DNA of 26,928 nt from an uncultured Hungatella sp. (GTDB taxonomy: Bacteria > Bacillota > Clostridia > Lachnospirales > Lachnospiraceae): assembly GCA_910586845.1 (NCBI GenBank), contig CAJUJV010000056.1, positions 1-26,928 on the forward strand, written 5' to 3'. The translations under genes were made by a program, and so were the position numbers. A model generated the notes under the pieces. The model saw only the letters and a list, made by a program, of their open reading frames with translations. It searched no databases and was not told where the DNA came from. This document shows positions 16,058-24,037 of the stretch, in pieces. The stretch's first letter is position 1. Each line of letters begins with the position of its first letter.

Positions 16058-16594
16058 GTGTCTATTTTTACGGGTTCGGGGCTTTTGCTGGTCATTTTAC
16101 TGGGAGGAGCCTGGTACGATGTCAGGGAACAGAGGATCCCCAACTGGTGGTGCGGCTGTGCCTGTATGGGAGGCCTTCTTCTCACATGGGCCTGGGCCCT
16201 GCCTGAAGAAAAGTTTGGGCAGTGCGTTCTGTTTGCGGTTAGGGTCCTGACAGTCATCGTCATATGGTTCCCCATATTCCGGTTTCGAATGATGGGAGCC
16301 GGAGATATTAAACTTATGGCGCTGATAGCCGGTTATCTGGGATTCGAAACCGGTATTCACGCGATCGTATACGGATTTTTTATAGGAGCCGTTCTGGCTT
16401 TTCTGAAAATGCTGCGGCGCAGAAATCTGCGGCAGCGTCTGAATTATTTTTTCGCCTATATCTGGCGGTTATTCCTGAATGGAGAAAGAGAGCCTTATTA
16501 CCAGGCCGCAAGGGATGGAAAAAACGTGGTGATCCCCATGGGAGCATGCTTTCTGGGAGGTTATGTGTGGTATCTGATAGAGATGATGCCATAA
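16058..16594 (+). CDS. tadV: Prepilin peptidase (A24 family, TadV/CpaA-like)
   Basis: Polytopic membrane aspartic protease that cleaves leader peptides of Flp-type prepilins. The 178-residue protein has the two active-site aspartates in the expected contexts: WYDVREQRIPNW near the N-terminus and GAGDIKLMALIAGYLG in the middle (the GxGD motif). Several hydrophobic segments surround them. The short form without the N-terminal methylation domain is typical of TadV. The start is GTG 16058, preceded by TTAGGAGGTGGA. It is first in the Tad operon, 75 bp before tadZ. A second, diverged copy of the same family lies at 24038-24457. Confidence 0.92.
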   Translation: MSIFTGSGLLLVILLGGAWYDVREQRIPNWWCGCACMGGLLLTWAWALPEEKFGQCVLFAVRVLTVIVIWFPIFRFRMMGAGDIKLMALIAGYLGFETGIHAIVYGFFIGAVLAFLKMLRRRNLRQRLNYFFAYIWRLFLNGEREPYYQAARDGKNVVIPMGACFLGGYVWYLIEMMP

Positions 16595-16669
16595 GCCGCA
16601 ACGGGAAAAATGCGGTGGGAAAGGATTATACTGGCTGGCAGCCGACAGGACAAAAGGAGAGGAGGATTT

Positions 16670-17671
16670 ATGGAAAAAATCATGGCGGTCTACGATGTGG
16701 ACGCCGGTTATGCACAGAAGTTTGCCGATGTGGTGAACCAGAGGGAGAAGATTCCCTTTACGGTCATACCTTTTACTTCTCTGGAGACCCTGAAAGAATA
16801 TGGGCAGGGACATTCCATAGAGATCCTGCTGGTCAGCGGGGCAGTGCCCCGGGACAGGATCGAAGGCATCAGCGCCCGGACCGTGGTTGTTCTGGCGGAG
16901 GGGGAGATCGTCCCGGCAGAGGAGAACTATCCCAGGGTTTACAAATATCAGTCCGCGGACAGTGTGATCCGGGAAGTGATGTCCTACTACTGCGAAAAGC
17001 CTCAGTCCATGTTTGTGGCAGTGGGTAAGCGGGCCAGGGTCATGGGAATCTATTCTCCTGTAAGCCGCTGTCTGAAGACCTCCCTGGCTCTTACCATGGG
17101 TCAGCAGCTGGCCAGGGACGGGAAGGTGCTGTACATAAGCTTCGAGGCTTTTGCAGGATTTACCAGGCTCATCGACAGTGGGTGCAGAGGCGATCTGTCG
17201 GATATTCTGTACTTTTTCCGCCAGGATAATTTCGGCATCATGCGTCTGAAAACTATGGTCTACAGCTGGAAAGATATGGACTATATCCCTCCGGTCAGGT
17301 ATCCGGAAGATCTGGAACAGCTGACCGGGGAGGAGGCGGGGAATCTGCTGGAGAGTCTGGCGTCAGAGTGCGGCTACGAGTATGTCATCGCTGATCTGGG
17401 ACAGACTCTGTGCAATATCGTGCCGGTCCTGGAGCGCTGCGACGTGGTCTACATGCCGGTGAAAGAGGACTGCGTCTCGGCTGCCAGGCTGGAGGAGTTC
17501 GACGAGTATCTTCAGGTATCCGGGCAGGAGAAATTAAGAGAGCGGATCCAGAGAGTCAAACTGCCTTACCACAGCAGTTTCGGGAGAAAAGATACTTATC
17601 TGGAGCAGCTTCTGTGGGGGGAACTGGGAGACTATGTGCGCAGGCTGTTAAAAGGGATGCCGCCAAAATGA
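16670..17671 (+). CDS. tadZ: TadZ/CpaE-like ATPase-fold protein with degenerate P-loop
   Basis: MinD/ParA-fold protein thought to position the Tad machine in the cell. It has 333 residues: an N-terminal atypical receiver-like domain (about 1-105; MAVYDVDAGYAQKFADVV, ILLVSGAVPRD) and a C-terminal ATPase-like domain (about 115-333). The P-loop region reads GIYSPVSRCLKTSLALTMG. Lys136-Thr137 remain, but the usual glycines of the deviant Walker A motif are mostly gone. LYISFEAFAGF corresponds to the Walker A-prime region, and YEYVIADLGQTL to the Walker B strand. I chose ATG 16670 over an earlier in-frame ATG at 16610 because AGGAGAGGAGG lies just upstream of it. It sits between prepilin peptidase and tadA, as in other Tad loci. 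Confidence 0.85.
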   Translation: MEKIMAVYDVDAGYAQKFADVVNQREKIPFTVIPFTSLETLKEYGQGHSIEILLVSGAVPRDRIEGISARTVVVLAEGEIVPAEENYPRVYKYQSADSVIREVMSYYCEKPQSMFVAVGKRARVMGIYSPVSRCLKTSLALTMGQQLARDGKVLYISFEAFAGFTRLIDSGCRGDLSDILYFFRQDNFGIMRLKTMVYSWKDMDYIPPVRYPEDLEQLTGEEAGNLLESLASECGYEYVIADLGQTLCNIVPVLERCDVVYMPVKEDCVSAARLEEFDEYLQVSGQEKLRERIQRVKLPYHSSFGRKDTYLEQLLWGELGDYVRRLLKGMPPK

Positions 17672-17701
17672 GGAAGAACAGGGAAGAAAAAGGAGGGATA
17701 A

Positions 17702-18913
17702 CTGACGGCAGACAGAAGATCGGAGGGGAAGCAGAAAGGGATCCGAGAAGAACTGAGACAGCGGATCCGGGATGAGGTGAATCAGAGCAGAAATACCAGT
17801 GACGAAGAACTGTATGAGATGATCGACAGGCTGATCATGGAAAAAGGAGAGGAGGAATATCTGCCCTTAAAGGAACGGATCGAACTGCGGACAGGACTGT
17901 TTAACTCTTTCCGCAAACTGGATATTCTGCAGCAGCTTATAGACGACCCGGATATCACGGAGGTGATGATCAATGGGCCGGATCATATTTTTGTTGAGAA
18001 TAAGGGGGTTATGAAACAGTGGGAACAGCAGTTTGACTCTCAGGAACAGCTGGAGGATATGATCCAGCAGATGGTCAGCCGGGTGAACCGGACCGTCAAT
18101 GTGGCCATGCCGGTTGCGGATGCCAGACTGCCCGACGGTTCCAGAGTTCACGTAGTGCTGCCTCCTGTGTCCATAGACGGCCCTGCAGTGACTATCCGCA
18201 AATTTCCGCGGCGGATTACCATGGATATGCTCATCGCATCGGGAACCATAAGTCCGGAGGCGGCAGAGTTTCTGAAAAAGCTGGTGCGTTCCGGCTACAA
18301 CATCTTTATCAGCGGAGGCACCAATTCAGGGAAGACCACATTCTTAAACGCACTGTCCGCCTATATCCCCGCAGACGAGAGGGTAATCACCATCGAGGAC
18401 TCTGCGGAGCTGCAGATTCAGCAGGTGGAAAATCTTATCCGCCTGGAGACACGCACGGCCAATCCCCAGGGAGAGGGGGCTATTACCATCGGAGATCTGA
18501 TCAGGGCCTCTCTCCGGATGAACCCCAGCAGGATTATCGTGGGAGAAGTCCGGGGAAAGGAGGCGCTGGAACTGCTCAACAGCTATAATACAGGCCACGA
18601 CGGAGGTATGAGCAGCGGTCACGGTAACAGTCCCGCAGATATGCTGGCCCGTCTGGAGACCATGGTGCTTATGGGAGCGGACCTGCCTCTGGCTGCCATC
18701 AGGAGCCAGATCGCCTCGGCTCTGGACGTGGTGATCCATCTGGGGCGTCTCCGGGACAAAAGCAGGAAAGTACTGTGGATCGTGGAGGTAGACGATTATG
18801 AAGAAGGACAGGTCCGCCTTCACACCCTTTATCGGTTTGAAGACGGGGCTCTCAGGAAAAAAGGAGAACTTAAAAACAGGGAAAAGCTTGAAAGAGCAGG
18901 AGAAGAGGTATGA
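17702..18913 (+). CDS. tadA: TadA/CpaF secretion ATPase
   Basis: Hexameric type II/IV secretion-type ATPase that powers Flp pilus assembly. Numbering from GTG 17777 (378 residues): N-terminal domain to about 140 with DDPDITEVMINGPDHIFVE, a linker, Walker A GGTNSGKTT (180-188), the Asp-box-like ITIEDSAELQ, Walker B RIIVGEVRG (about 252-260), and the His-box GHDGGMSSGHGNSP. The frame is open further upstream to a stop at 17699-17701. That extension (IREELRQRIRDEV) matches the helical lead common in CpaF-type proteins, and AGGAGGG ends 4 nt before a CTG at 17702. I therefore propose the CTG start (403 residues); GTG 17777 is the conservative choice. tadB overlaps its 3' end. Confidence 0.9.
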   Translation: MTADRRSEGKQKGIREELRQRIRDEVNQSRNTSDEELYEMIDRLIMEKGEEEYLPLKERIELRTGLFNSFRKLDILQQLIDDPDITEVMINGPDHIFVENKGVMKQWEQQFDSQEQLEDMIQQMVSRVNRTVNVAMPVADARLPDGSRVHVVLPPVSIDGPAVTIRKFPRRITMDMLIASGTISPEAAEFLKKLVRSGYNIFISGGTNSGKTTFLNALSAYIPADERVITIEDSAELQIQQVENLIRLETRTANPQGEGAITIGDLIRASLRMNPSRIIVGEVRGKEALELLNSYNTGHDGGMSSGHGNSPADMLARLETMVLMGADLPLAAIRSQIASALDVVIHLGRLRDKSRKVLWIVEVDDYEEGQVRLHTLYRFEDGALRKKGELKNREKLERAGEEV

Positions 18914-19655
18914 AAAAGAACCGGTCCTTGGAAGCATGGGAATTTGGAAGACGCTCTGTGCCTTCTGTATGGGGACCCTGGCAGCAGGGACCGCGGCTTA
19001 TACCTTTTACCGAAGCTTTACGGCATTTATGATTTTTATGATACCTGCCTGCCTCTATCCCGGGTTTTATGAAAAGACGTGGAGAGAAAAGCAGAGGCAG
19101 AAGCTGGAGATACAGTTCAAGGAGGCTATCCAGGTAATGGCAGGAGCTCTGTCGGCCGGTTATTCTGCCGAAAACGCGGTCAGGGTCAGCTGCAGGGAAC
19201 TGGAGCAGCTCTATGGACCTCAGAGCATGATCGTCGGAGAATTCCGTCATATGGTGGAGCAGATGAACATGAACCGGTCTGTGGAACAGGTGATACGGGA
19301 ATTTGCCGACAGGAGCGGTCTGGAGGAGGCGGGAAGATTTGCCCAGATATTCGGTATTGCCAAGCGCAGCGGAGGACGGCTGGCGCCGGTGATCTGCCAC
19401 ACGGTAGCTGTCATGGAGGACAGAAGTCAGGTAAAAGAGGAGATCCGCACCATGACATCATCGGTGCGGTTTGAACAGAAGATCATGAACCTGATCCCGT
19501 TCTTCATGATCCTGTACATCGATATGACTTCACCGGGTTTTTTTCAGATCATGTACGGGACGGTTATGGGAAGGCTGGTTATGAGCGCATGTCTGGCAGT
19601 CTATATCGTATCTCTGGTTTTGTCGGCGAAGATCTTAAAGACCCCCATGGCATAA
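18798..19655 (+). CDS. tadB: TadB-like inner-membrane platform protein
   Basis: Type II secretion F-domain membrane protein, one half of the TadB/TadC platform on which TadA acts. Membrane segments lie near the N-terminus (LCAFCMGTLAAGTAAYTF and the following FMIFMIPACLYPGF) and at the C-terminus (IMNLIPFFMILYIDM and the last 25 residues). Between them is the T2SSF helical domain (QFKEAIQVMAGALSAGYSAENAV..., FAQIFGIAKRSGGRLAPVI). The ATG at 18798 has GGAGGT 8 nt upstream and overlaps tadA by 116 bp. A later ATG at 18936 would remove the overlap but has a weak ribosome site. The first 45 residues are hydrophilic and may simply reflect the overlap. Confidence 0.85.
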   Translation: MKKDRSAFTPFIGLKTGLSGKKENLKTGKSLKEQEKRYEKEPVLGSMGIWKTLCAFCMGTLAAGTAAYTFYRSFTAFMIFMIPACLYPGFYEKTWREKQRQKLEIQFKEAIQVMAGALSAGYSAENAVRVSCRELEQLYGPQSMIVGEFRHMVEQMNMNRSVEQVIREFADRSGLEEAGRFAQIFGIAKRSGGRLAPVICHTVAVMEDRSQVKEEIRTMTSSVRFEQKIMNLIPFFMILYIDMTSPGFFQIMYGTVMGRLVMSACLAVYIVSLVLSAKILKTPMA

Positions 19656-19666
19656 GGTGACAGCCT

Positions 19667-20890
19667 ATGATAAAAAAACGGATCATCAAATGGAAGAAGC
19701 AGATCTTCTGTATCTTCGCAGGTTTTTTTCTCTGTTTTCTGGCAGCTTACAGTGAAAAACGAGATCTTTTGAGCAGAGGATATGTGGAGAGAAACGGTTA
19801 CGGCGAATCTGTCAGGACTTATGAGCTGATGGTGGAGGGACTGGACGAAGAACCTGTTCCCTGTGCGGTGGAGATCGAACCTCTTCAATACAGCGAGGAA
19901 GAGGCTCAGGCTGTCTTTGACAGGCTTTTTATGGAGCTTCCTTCCCTGATCCTGGGGGAGAATCCGGCTCTGGATCAGGTGAGAACGGATCTGAACCTGA
20001 TAACGCTGTTTGAGGGAACAGGCATGAGAGCCCTGTGGCAGAGCAGAGATCCCCGGGTACTGGATTCCTACGGACGGATAGGAGAAGATGAGATCCCTCC
20101 GGAGGGACTGGCGGCAGAGCTGGAGGTGATTCTCACAGACGGGATCAGAAGCAGAGAGGGATGTCTGGATATCAGGATCCTGCCGCCTGTCAGGAGCCGT
20201 CAGGAGGAACTGGCGGCGGAGTTTAAAGAGAAGGTGCGCCAGGCAGACCTGTCCGTCCCCTGTGACAGACAGGTGCTTCTCCCATCAGAGTACAGAGGAA
20301 GTGCCCTGCAGTACCGAAGAGCAGGAGGCAGAGACTACCTGTTTCTCCCCCTGCTGGGCATCCTGGCGGCAGTGATGCTCCGGGGACAGGAGAAAGCGGA
20401 AAAAGAGCGGCTTCAGAAGAAGAGAAAACAGCTTCTTCAGCTGGACTATGCAGATATTGTATATCAGCTCATGGTCTATACGGGGGCAGGGCTGACAGCA
20501 GCACGGTCATGGGAGCAGATTGTCAGTAATTATGAGAAAAACAGGAAGACGGGTGCGCCCCGCCCTGCTTATGAGGAGATGGCTCTGACTCTGAACCAGA
20601 TCCGGTGCGGAATGCCGGAGGGGGAAGCGGTAAGCGAATTCGGCAGGCGCTGTAAACTGCAGTCTTATATGAAGCTTGGCAGTCTGCTGGAACAGAACAG
20701 GAAAACAGGGACAAAGAATTTAAATCAGCTTCTGGAGCAGGAGATGATGTCTGCCTGGGAGGAACAGAAGCACACGGCCCGCCGCATGGGGGAGGAGGCC
20801 AGGACAAGACTGCTGGCGCCTTTGTTTCTCATGCTGCTGGTAGTCATGGTCATCATCATGGTGCCGGCCATGACAGCCATGTCAAATTGA
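19667..20890 (+). CDS. tadC: TadC-like platform protein with large N-terminal extracytoplasmic region
   Basis: Second T2SSF membrane protein of the Tad platform, 407 residues. The C-terminal part (about 240-407) is TadC-like: a cytoplasmic helical domain with LDYADIVYQLMVYTGAGLTAARSW, MALTLNQIRCGMPEGEAVSEFG and LGSLLEQNRKTGTKNLNQLLEQE, then a final membrane segment (LLAPLFLMLLVVMVIIMVPAM). Unlike classical TadC, it starts with a membrane segment (about 12-28) followed by a roughly 195-residue hydrophilic region. That region ends at a second membrane segment (about 227-243), so it is predicted to face outside. I do not recognise this region. It lies 11 bp after tadB and 34 bp before flp. Confidence 0.85.
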   Translation: MIKKRIIKWKKQIFCIFAGFFLCFLAAYSEKRDLLSRGYVERNGYGESVRTYELMVEGLDEEPVPCAVEIEPLQYSEEEAQAVFDRLFMELPSLILGENPALDQVRTDLNLITLFEGTGMRALWQSRDPRVLDSYGRIGEDEIPPEGLAAELEVILTDGIRSREGCLDIRILPPVRSRQEELAAEFKEKVRQADLSVPCDRQVLLPSEYRGSALQYRRAGGRDYLFLPLLGILAAVMLRGQEKAEKERLQKKRKQLLQLDYADIVYQLMVYTGAGLTAARSWEQIVSNYEKNRKTGAPRPAYEEMALTLNQIRCGMPEGEAVSEFGRRCKLQSYMKLGSLLEQNRKTGTKNLNQLLEQEMMSAWEEQKHTARRMGEEARTRLLAPLFLMLLVVMVIIMVPAMTAMSN

Positions 20891-20924
20891 CGGAAACAGG
20901 ATATTTTCAGAAGGAGGAAACGTT

Positions 20925-21098
20925 ATGGGAAGAGAGATAAAAGAATTTCTGGCGGAAGAAGACGGAGTAGGTGTCATCGAGGTCGTATTGATTCTGGTAG
21001 TGCTTGTAGGCCTGGTGATCATTTTTAAGAAACAGATCACCACCCTCCTGGAAGGAATCTTTAAAGAGATCGAGAAACAGACAAAAGAGGTGTACTGA
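20925..21098 (+). CDS. flp: Flp-type major pilin (57 residues)
   Basis: Small prepilin, probably the structural subunit of the Tad pilus. Its leader MGREIKEFLAEEDG ends in Gly14, followed by VGVIEVVLILVVLVGLVIIF. Glu19 is at +5 relative to the predicted cleavage after Gly14, the hallmark of type IVb/Flp pilins, and a single hydrophobic helix follows. The tail is charged and ends KQTKEVY. AGAAGGAGG lies 7 nt before the ATG. Its TGA overlaps the ATG of the next gene (TGATG), suggesting translational coupling. The position between tadC and the tadG/tadE-like genes supports the call. Confidence 0.88.
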   Translation: MGREIKEFLAEEDGVGVIEVVLILVVLVGLVIIFKKQITTLLEGIFKEIEKQTKEVY

Positions 21099-22978
21099 TG
21101 AGGCGGGACGGCCAGATCACCGTATTTCTCAGCATGTGCCTCGTGTGTGTGGCGGCGCTGATCTGCGTGATGCTGGAGTCTGCAAGACTGGCCGGTTCCA
21201 GATATTATTTTCAGGTGGCGGTAAACGGAGGGCTGGACACCCTGTTCAGCCGCTACCACCGCCGTCTCTGGGAGGAATACAGGATCCTGGCTCTGGAGTA
21301 CGGATCTTCGGAAGAACTGGAAAAGGATCTGGAAACCTATGTGAGCCCCTATCTGGAGACGGAGAACTGGTATCCCATGAAACTGGAGGCCATGGAAGTG
21401 ACAAAGCTTACAGGTCTGGCAGACGAAGGGGGAGAGATTCTGGCAGAGGAAGTTTTGAAATATATGAAATACGGTATTGTCAGCCAGTATGTGATCCATC
21501 CCGGGGAAGGAGATCAGTTTCTGAAAGACGTGACCGAAGGAGCCCAGGCAGGAGGTCTTACGGATGCCTACAGTCATCAGGAGAAGGAAGTCAGGAAACT
21601 GGAACAGGCCGTGAAGAAGCTGGCGGATAATATAAAAAAGCAGGAGGAGCTGGCAGACGATATCGGAGATGCCCTGGAAGACGACGACGTATGGGAATTC
21701 AGCAAAGCGGCAAAAGGCTATAGGAAAACAGCAGAAAAGTATCCGGAGCTGATGAAAAAATATGAGAAACAGGCAGAGGCCCTGGCAAAGAAGCAGCAGG
21801 AATCCAGAGCAATGCTTGAGGAGGTAAAGCCGGATCTGCAGGAAGACAGGGGAACCATATTTGAAGACCAGTGGAATCCCTATGATGCTTACAGATCAGA
21901 GGATGAAGCCCGATACCAGAAGCTTCTGGGCCAGGCGGAGGCCACAGAGAAGAATCTGCTTTTGCTGGAAAGAACAGAAAGTTTAGTGGAGGAATTAGCA
22001 GAAGATGAAGACGAAGACGAGGAAGACGACGACTGGTCTCTGGACCCGGCAGCACAAGTCTGGAGCAGTCAATATCAAAGCAGCAAAATCAGTACAGATA
22101 CGGGTACCGGTGATAAAGAGAAACAAAATCTGTTAGATCAGGTCCAGGCCATGGCCGGAAAAGGCCTGCTGACTCTGGTGATGCCGGAGGGAACCATTAT
22201 TTCCGAAGCACAGATTCCCGTCTCAGGTCTGTCCTCGCAGGGAGGTTCGGGAAGAGGAAGCTCTTTCGCAGACCGGGTGCTGATCGACGAATACTGCGGA
22301 CATTTTTTCCCAAACGCCCTGACAGGAGGAGAACGCCGGATCCGGTATGAGCTGGAGTATCTTCTTCAGGGAGAAGACAGGGACCGAAAGAATCTGGAAA
22401 AAACCGTGGCTGAACTGTTTGCCGTCAGGGAGGGGCTGAATCTGATCCATATTCTGTCGGATGAGGAGAAACGGCAGGAGGCCAGAGCCCTGGCCCTGGT
22501 GATCACGGGAAGCACCGGACTGGCTCCTCTGGCAGATATCGCCGCCTGTCTGATCATGGGAATATGGGCTATGGGCGAGAGTATTCAGGACCTGCGGATC
22601 CTGATGTCAGGAGGAAAGGTACCTCTGTGGAAACAGAAGGAGGACTGGAAGGTAAGTCTTGACGGACTTCTGGACATGGGACGCAGGCAGATGCCGGACA
22701 TAGAGGAAGAGGGAAAAGGTTTTTCTTATGAAAGCTATGTGAAACTGCTTCTGCTCAAAGAGGAACCAGGTGCGAAGCACATGCGGATGCTGGAGCTGAT
22801 ACAGATCAACATCAGACAGGAGGAACCGGGCTTTCTGGTGGATCATTGTGCTTATTATGTGGATATCAGGGGGCGGGCCTGTGGAAAACATGCATTTCTT
22901 GCTCTTCCCCTGGTGAAGAGAAGTGTAACCGGGTCAGGATCTTATGCTCTGGAAGCCAGGGCAGAGAAAGCATATTAG
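21098..22978 (+). CDS. DUF5702 / TadG-like Tad-associated surface protein
   Basis: A 626-residue protein with one N-terminal membrane segment in the setting DGQITVFLSMCLVCVAALICVMLESARLAGS, which is the TadE/TadG-like lead of DUF5702 proteins in Firmicutes. The rest is predicted extracytoplasmic. It has a long charged helical, coiled-coil-prone stretch (about 165-260), a very acidic run (EDEDEDEEDDD, about 303-313), and a C-terminal region with FADRVLIDEYCGHFFPNAL and DHCAYYVDIRGRACGKHAF. The +5 position of the presumed prepilin site is Phe, not Glu. It starts on a TGATG overlap with flp. Its TAG stop shares its last base with the inverted-repeat element that follows. It probably is a minor pilin or assembly component; the exact role is unknown. 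Confidence 0.8.
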   Translation: MRRDGQITVFLSMCLVCVAALICVMLESARLAGSRYYFQVAVNGGLDTLFSRYHRRLWEEYRILALEYGSSEELEKDLETYVSPYLETENWYPMKLEAMEVTKLTGLADEGGEILAEEVLKYMKYGIVSQYVIHPGEGDQFLKDVTEGAQAGGLTDAYSHQEKEVRKLEQAVKKLADNIKKQEELADDIGDALEDDDVWEFSKAAKGYRKTAEKYPELMKKYEKQAEALAKKQQESRAMLEEVKPDLQEDRGTIFEDQWNPYDAYRSEDEARYQKLLGQAEATEKNLLLLERTESLVEELAEDEDEDEEDDDWSLDPAAQVWSSQYQSSKISTDTGTGDKEKQNLLDQVQAMAGKGLLTLVMPEGTIISEAQIPVSGLSSQGGSGRGSSFADRVLIDEYCGHFFPNALTGGERRIRYELEYLLQGEDRDRKNLEKTVAELFAVREGLNLIHILSDEEKRQEARALALVITGSTGLAPLADIAACLIMGIWAMGESIQDLRILMSGGKVPLWKQKEDWKVSLDGLLDMGRRQMPDIEEEGKGFSYESYVKLLLLKEEPGAKHMRMLELIQINIRQEEPGFLVDHCAYYVDIRGRACGKHAFLALPLVKRSVTGSGSYALEARAEKAY

Positions 22979-23136
22979 TGTGCTGACACATTTACATTTC
23001 GTCAAATGACTTGCCTGAATTTCCACCTGCCATGTTGTCGTCGGTCAACGATGCCACCGCATCGCCTCCCTCTTCCGCCTTGCAGGCTGAAAATTCATTC
23101 TGCGTCATTTTACTGAAAGTAAATGTGTCAGCACAC
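22978..23136 (+). repeat. 159-bp element with ~33-bp terminal inverted repeats (MITE-like or palindromic repeat)
   Basis: The stretch starts GTGTGCTGACACATTTAC and ends with the exact reverse complement, GTAAATGTGTCAGCACAC (18 bp perfect). After four mismatches per arm the match continues to AAATGAC/GTCATTT, so about 29 of 33 positions pair. Pairing resumes further in with TGAATTT..CCTGC against the complementary inner arm. Small hairpins such as CGATGCcaccGCATCG lie near the apex. There is no open frame. It fills the gap between the DUF5702 gene and a TadE-like gene, and the next ribosome site (AAGAAGGAGG) begins right after it. No target-site duplication is obvious. The fold is seen directly; mobility is inference. 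Confidence 0.8.
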
Positions 23137-23155
23137 AAGAAGGAGGTGGAGAAGG

Positions 23156-24025
23156 ATGCCTTTTTTCCGGGGTAATCTAAAAAAATTAAAAAATCAATGG
23201 GTGACTCTCCAAGTACGAATCCTGAAAATCAAAAAGGCTGTAACCGTCGGAAAAAAGGTATCCCTGTCCGCCTCCGCCAGCCTGACCCTGGAAGCGGCTC
23301 TGGTGCTTCCCCTGTTTCTGTTTGCGGGGGTGATCCTGATGATGCCCTTTCGGATCATGGATACTCAGCGTCAGGTTCAGGCCATAGCCGAACATGTCAG
23401 CGAACAGATAGGCCAGACGGCCTGCCTGGCAATGTACGGCCGTACGGATAGTTTCTGGAATACGGCAGCGGCTTATGCCTACGGAGAGGCGGCCGTCCGG
23501 TCGAAACTGAGCCGGCTTCCGGTCCGCAGAATTTTACTGGGCCGCTCCAGCCTGCTGGAGGATGGTGAGACCATAGACCTGGTCATCGACTACGAAGTGG
23601 AACTGCCCTTTTCTGTTTTCGGGCTGGGAAGCGTAGAGCAGACTGTCAGAAGCTGCCGCAGGGCCTGGGTGGGTCAGGAGGGAAAGACAGGGACCGGGGA
23701 AGAAGGGGAGGAAAAGGAGGAGATGGTCTATATAGGAAAAAACAGTACCAGGTATCATGTAAATGCGGGCTGCCATTATCTCCACAATGATCTGACAGCC
23801 GTGTCCGCACAGGAGGTTGAATACAAAAGGAGCCAGGACGGAAGCAGATATACGCCATGTTCCAGATGCGGAAACAGCGCCGGCAATACTGTATACATTC
23901 TTCCGTCAGGCAGACATTATCACAGCAGCCCTTCCTGTACAGCCATCAATGCCTATGTAAGGGAGGTGCCGAAAAGTCAGGTGGCATATCTGGGAGTCTG
24001 TTCTTACTGCGGAAGGAAAAAATAG
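23156..24025 (+). CDS. TadE-like pseudopilin with two C-terminal Cys/His modules
   Basis: A 289-residue secreted or membrane-anchored protein. A basic N-terminus (to about 36) precedes the prepilin-like segment SASLTLEAALVLPLFLFAGVILMM, with Glu46 at +5 of a likely cleavage site, as in TadE proteins. A TadE-type middle domain follows (to about 185). The last 99 residues hold two similar modules, each with YHxxxxC and later CxxC: H201/C206 with C235/C238, and H256/C261 with C282/C285. These resemble the small zinc-binding module found near Ada-type and nuclease proteins, so metal binding is plausible. I chose ATG 23156 (AAGGAGG upstream) because an earlier in-frame ATG at 23123 lies inside the inverted-repeat element. 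Confidence 0.8.
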   Translation: MPFFRGNLKKLKNQWVTLQVRILKIKKAVTVGKKVSLSASASLTLEAALVLPLFLFAGVILMMPFRIMDTQRQVQAIAEHVSEQIGQTACLAMYGRTDSFWNTAAAYAYGEAAVRSKLSRLPVRRILLGRSSLLEDGETIDLVIDYEVELPFSVFGLGSVEQTVRSCRRAWVGQEGKTGTGEEGEEKEEMVYIGKNSTRYHVNAGCHYLHNDLTAVSAQEVEYKRSQDGSRYTPCSRCGNSAGNTVYILPSGRHYHSSPSCTAINAYVREVPKSQVAYLGVCSYCGRKK

Positions 24026-24037
24026 GAGGGAAGAGAC

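Noticed and set aside
17410..17775. 121-codon frame covering the tadZ 3' end and the tadZ-tadA gap
   Set aside because: Most of it overlaps tadZ in another frame. The part in the gap is better explained as the 5' extension of tadA.
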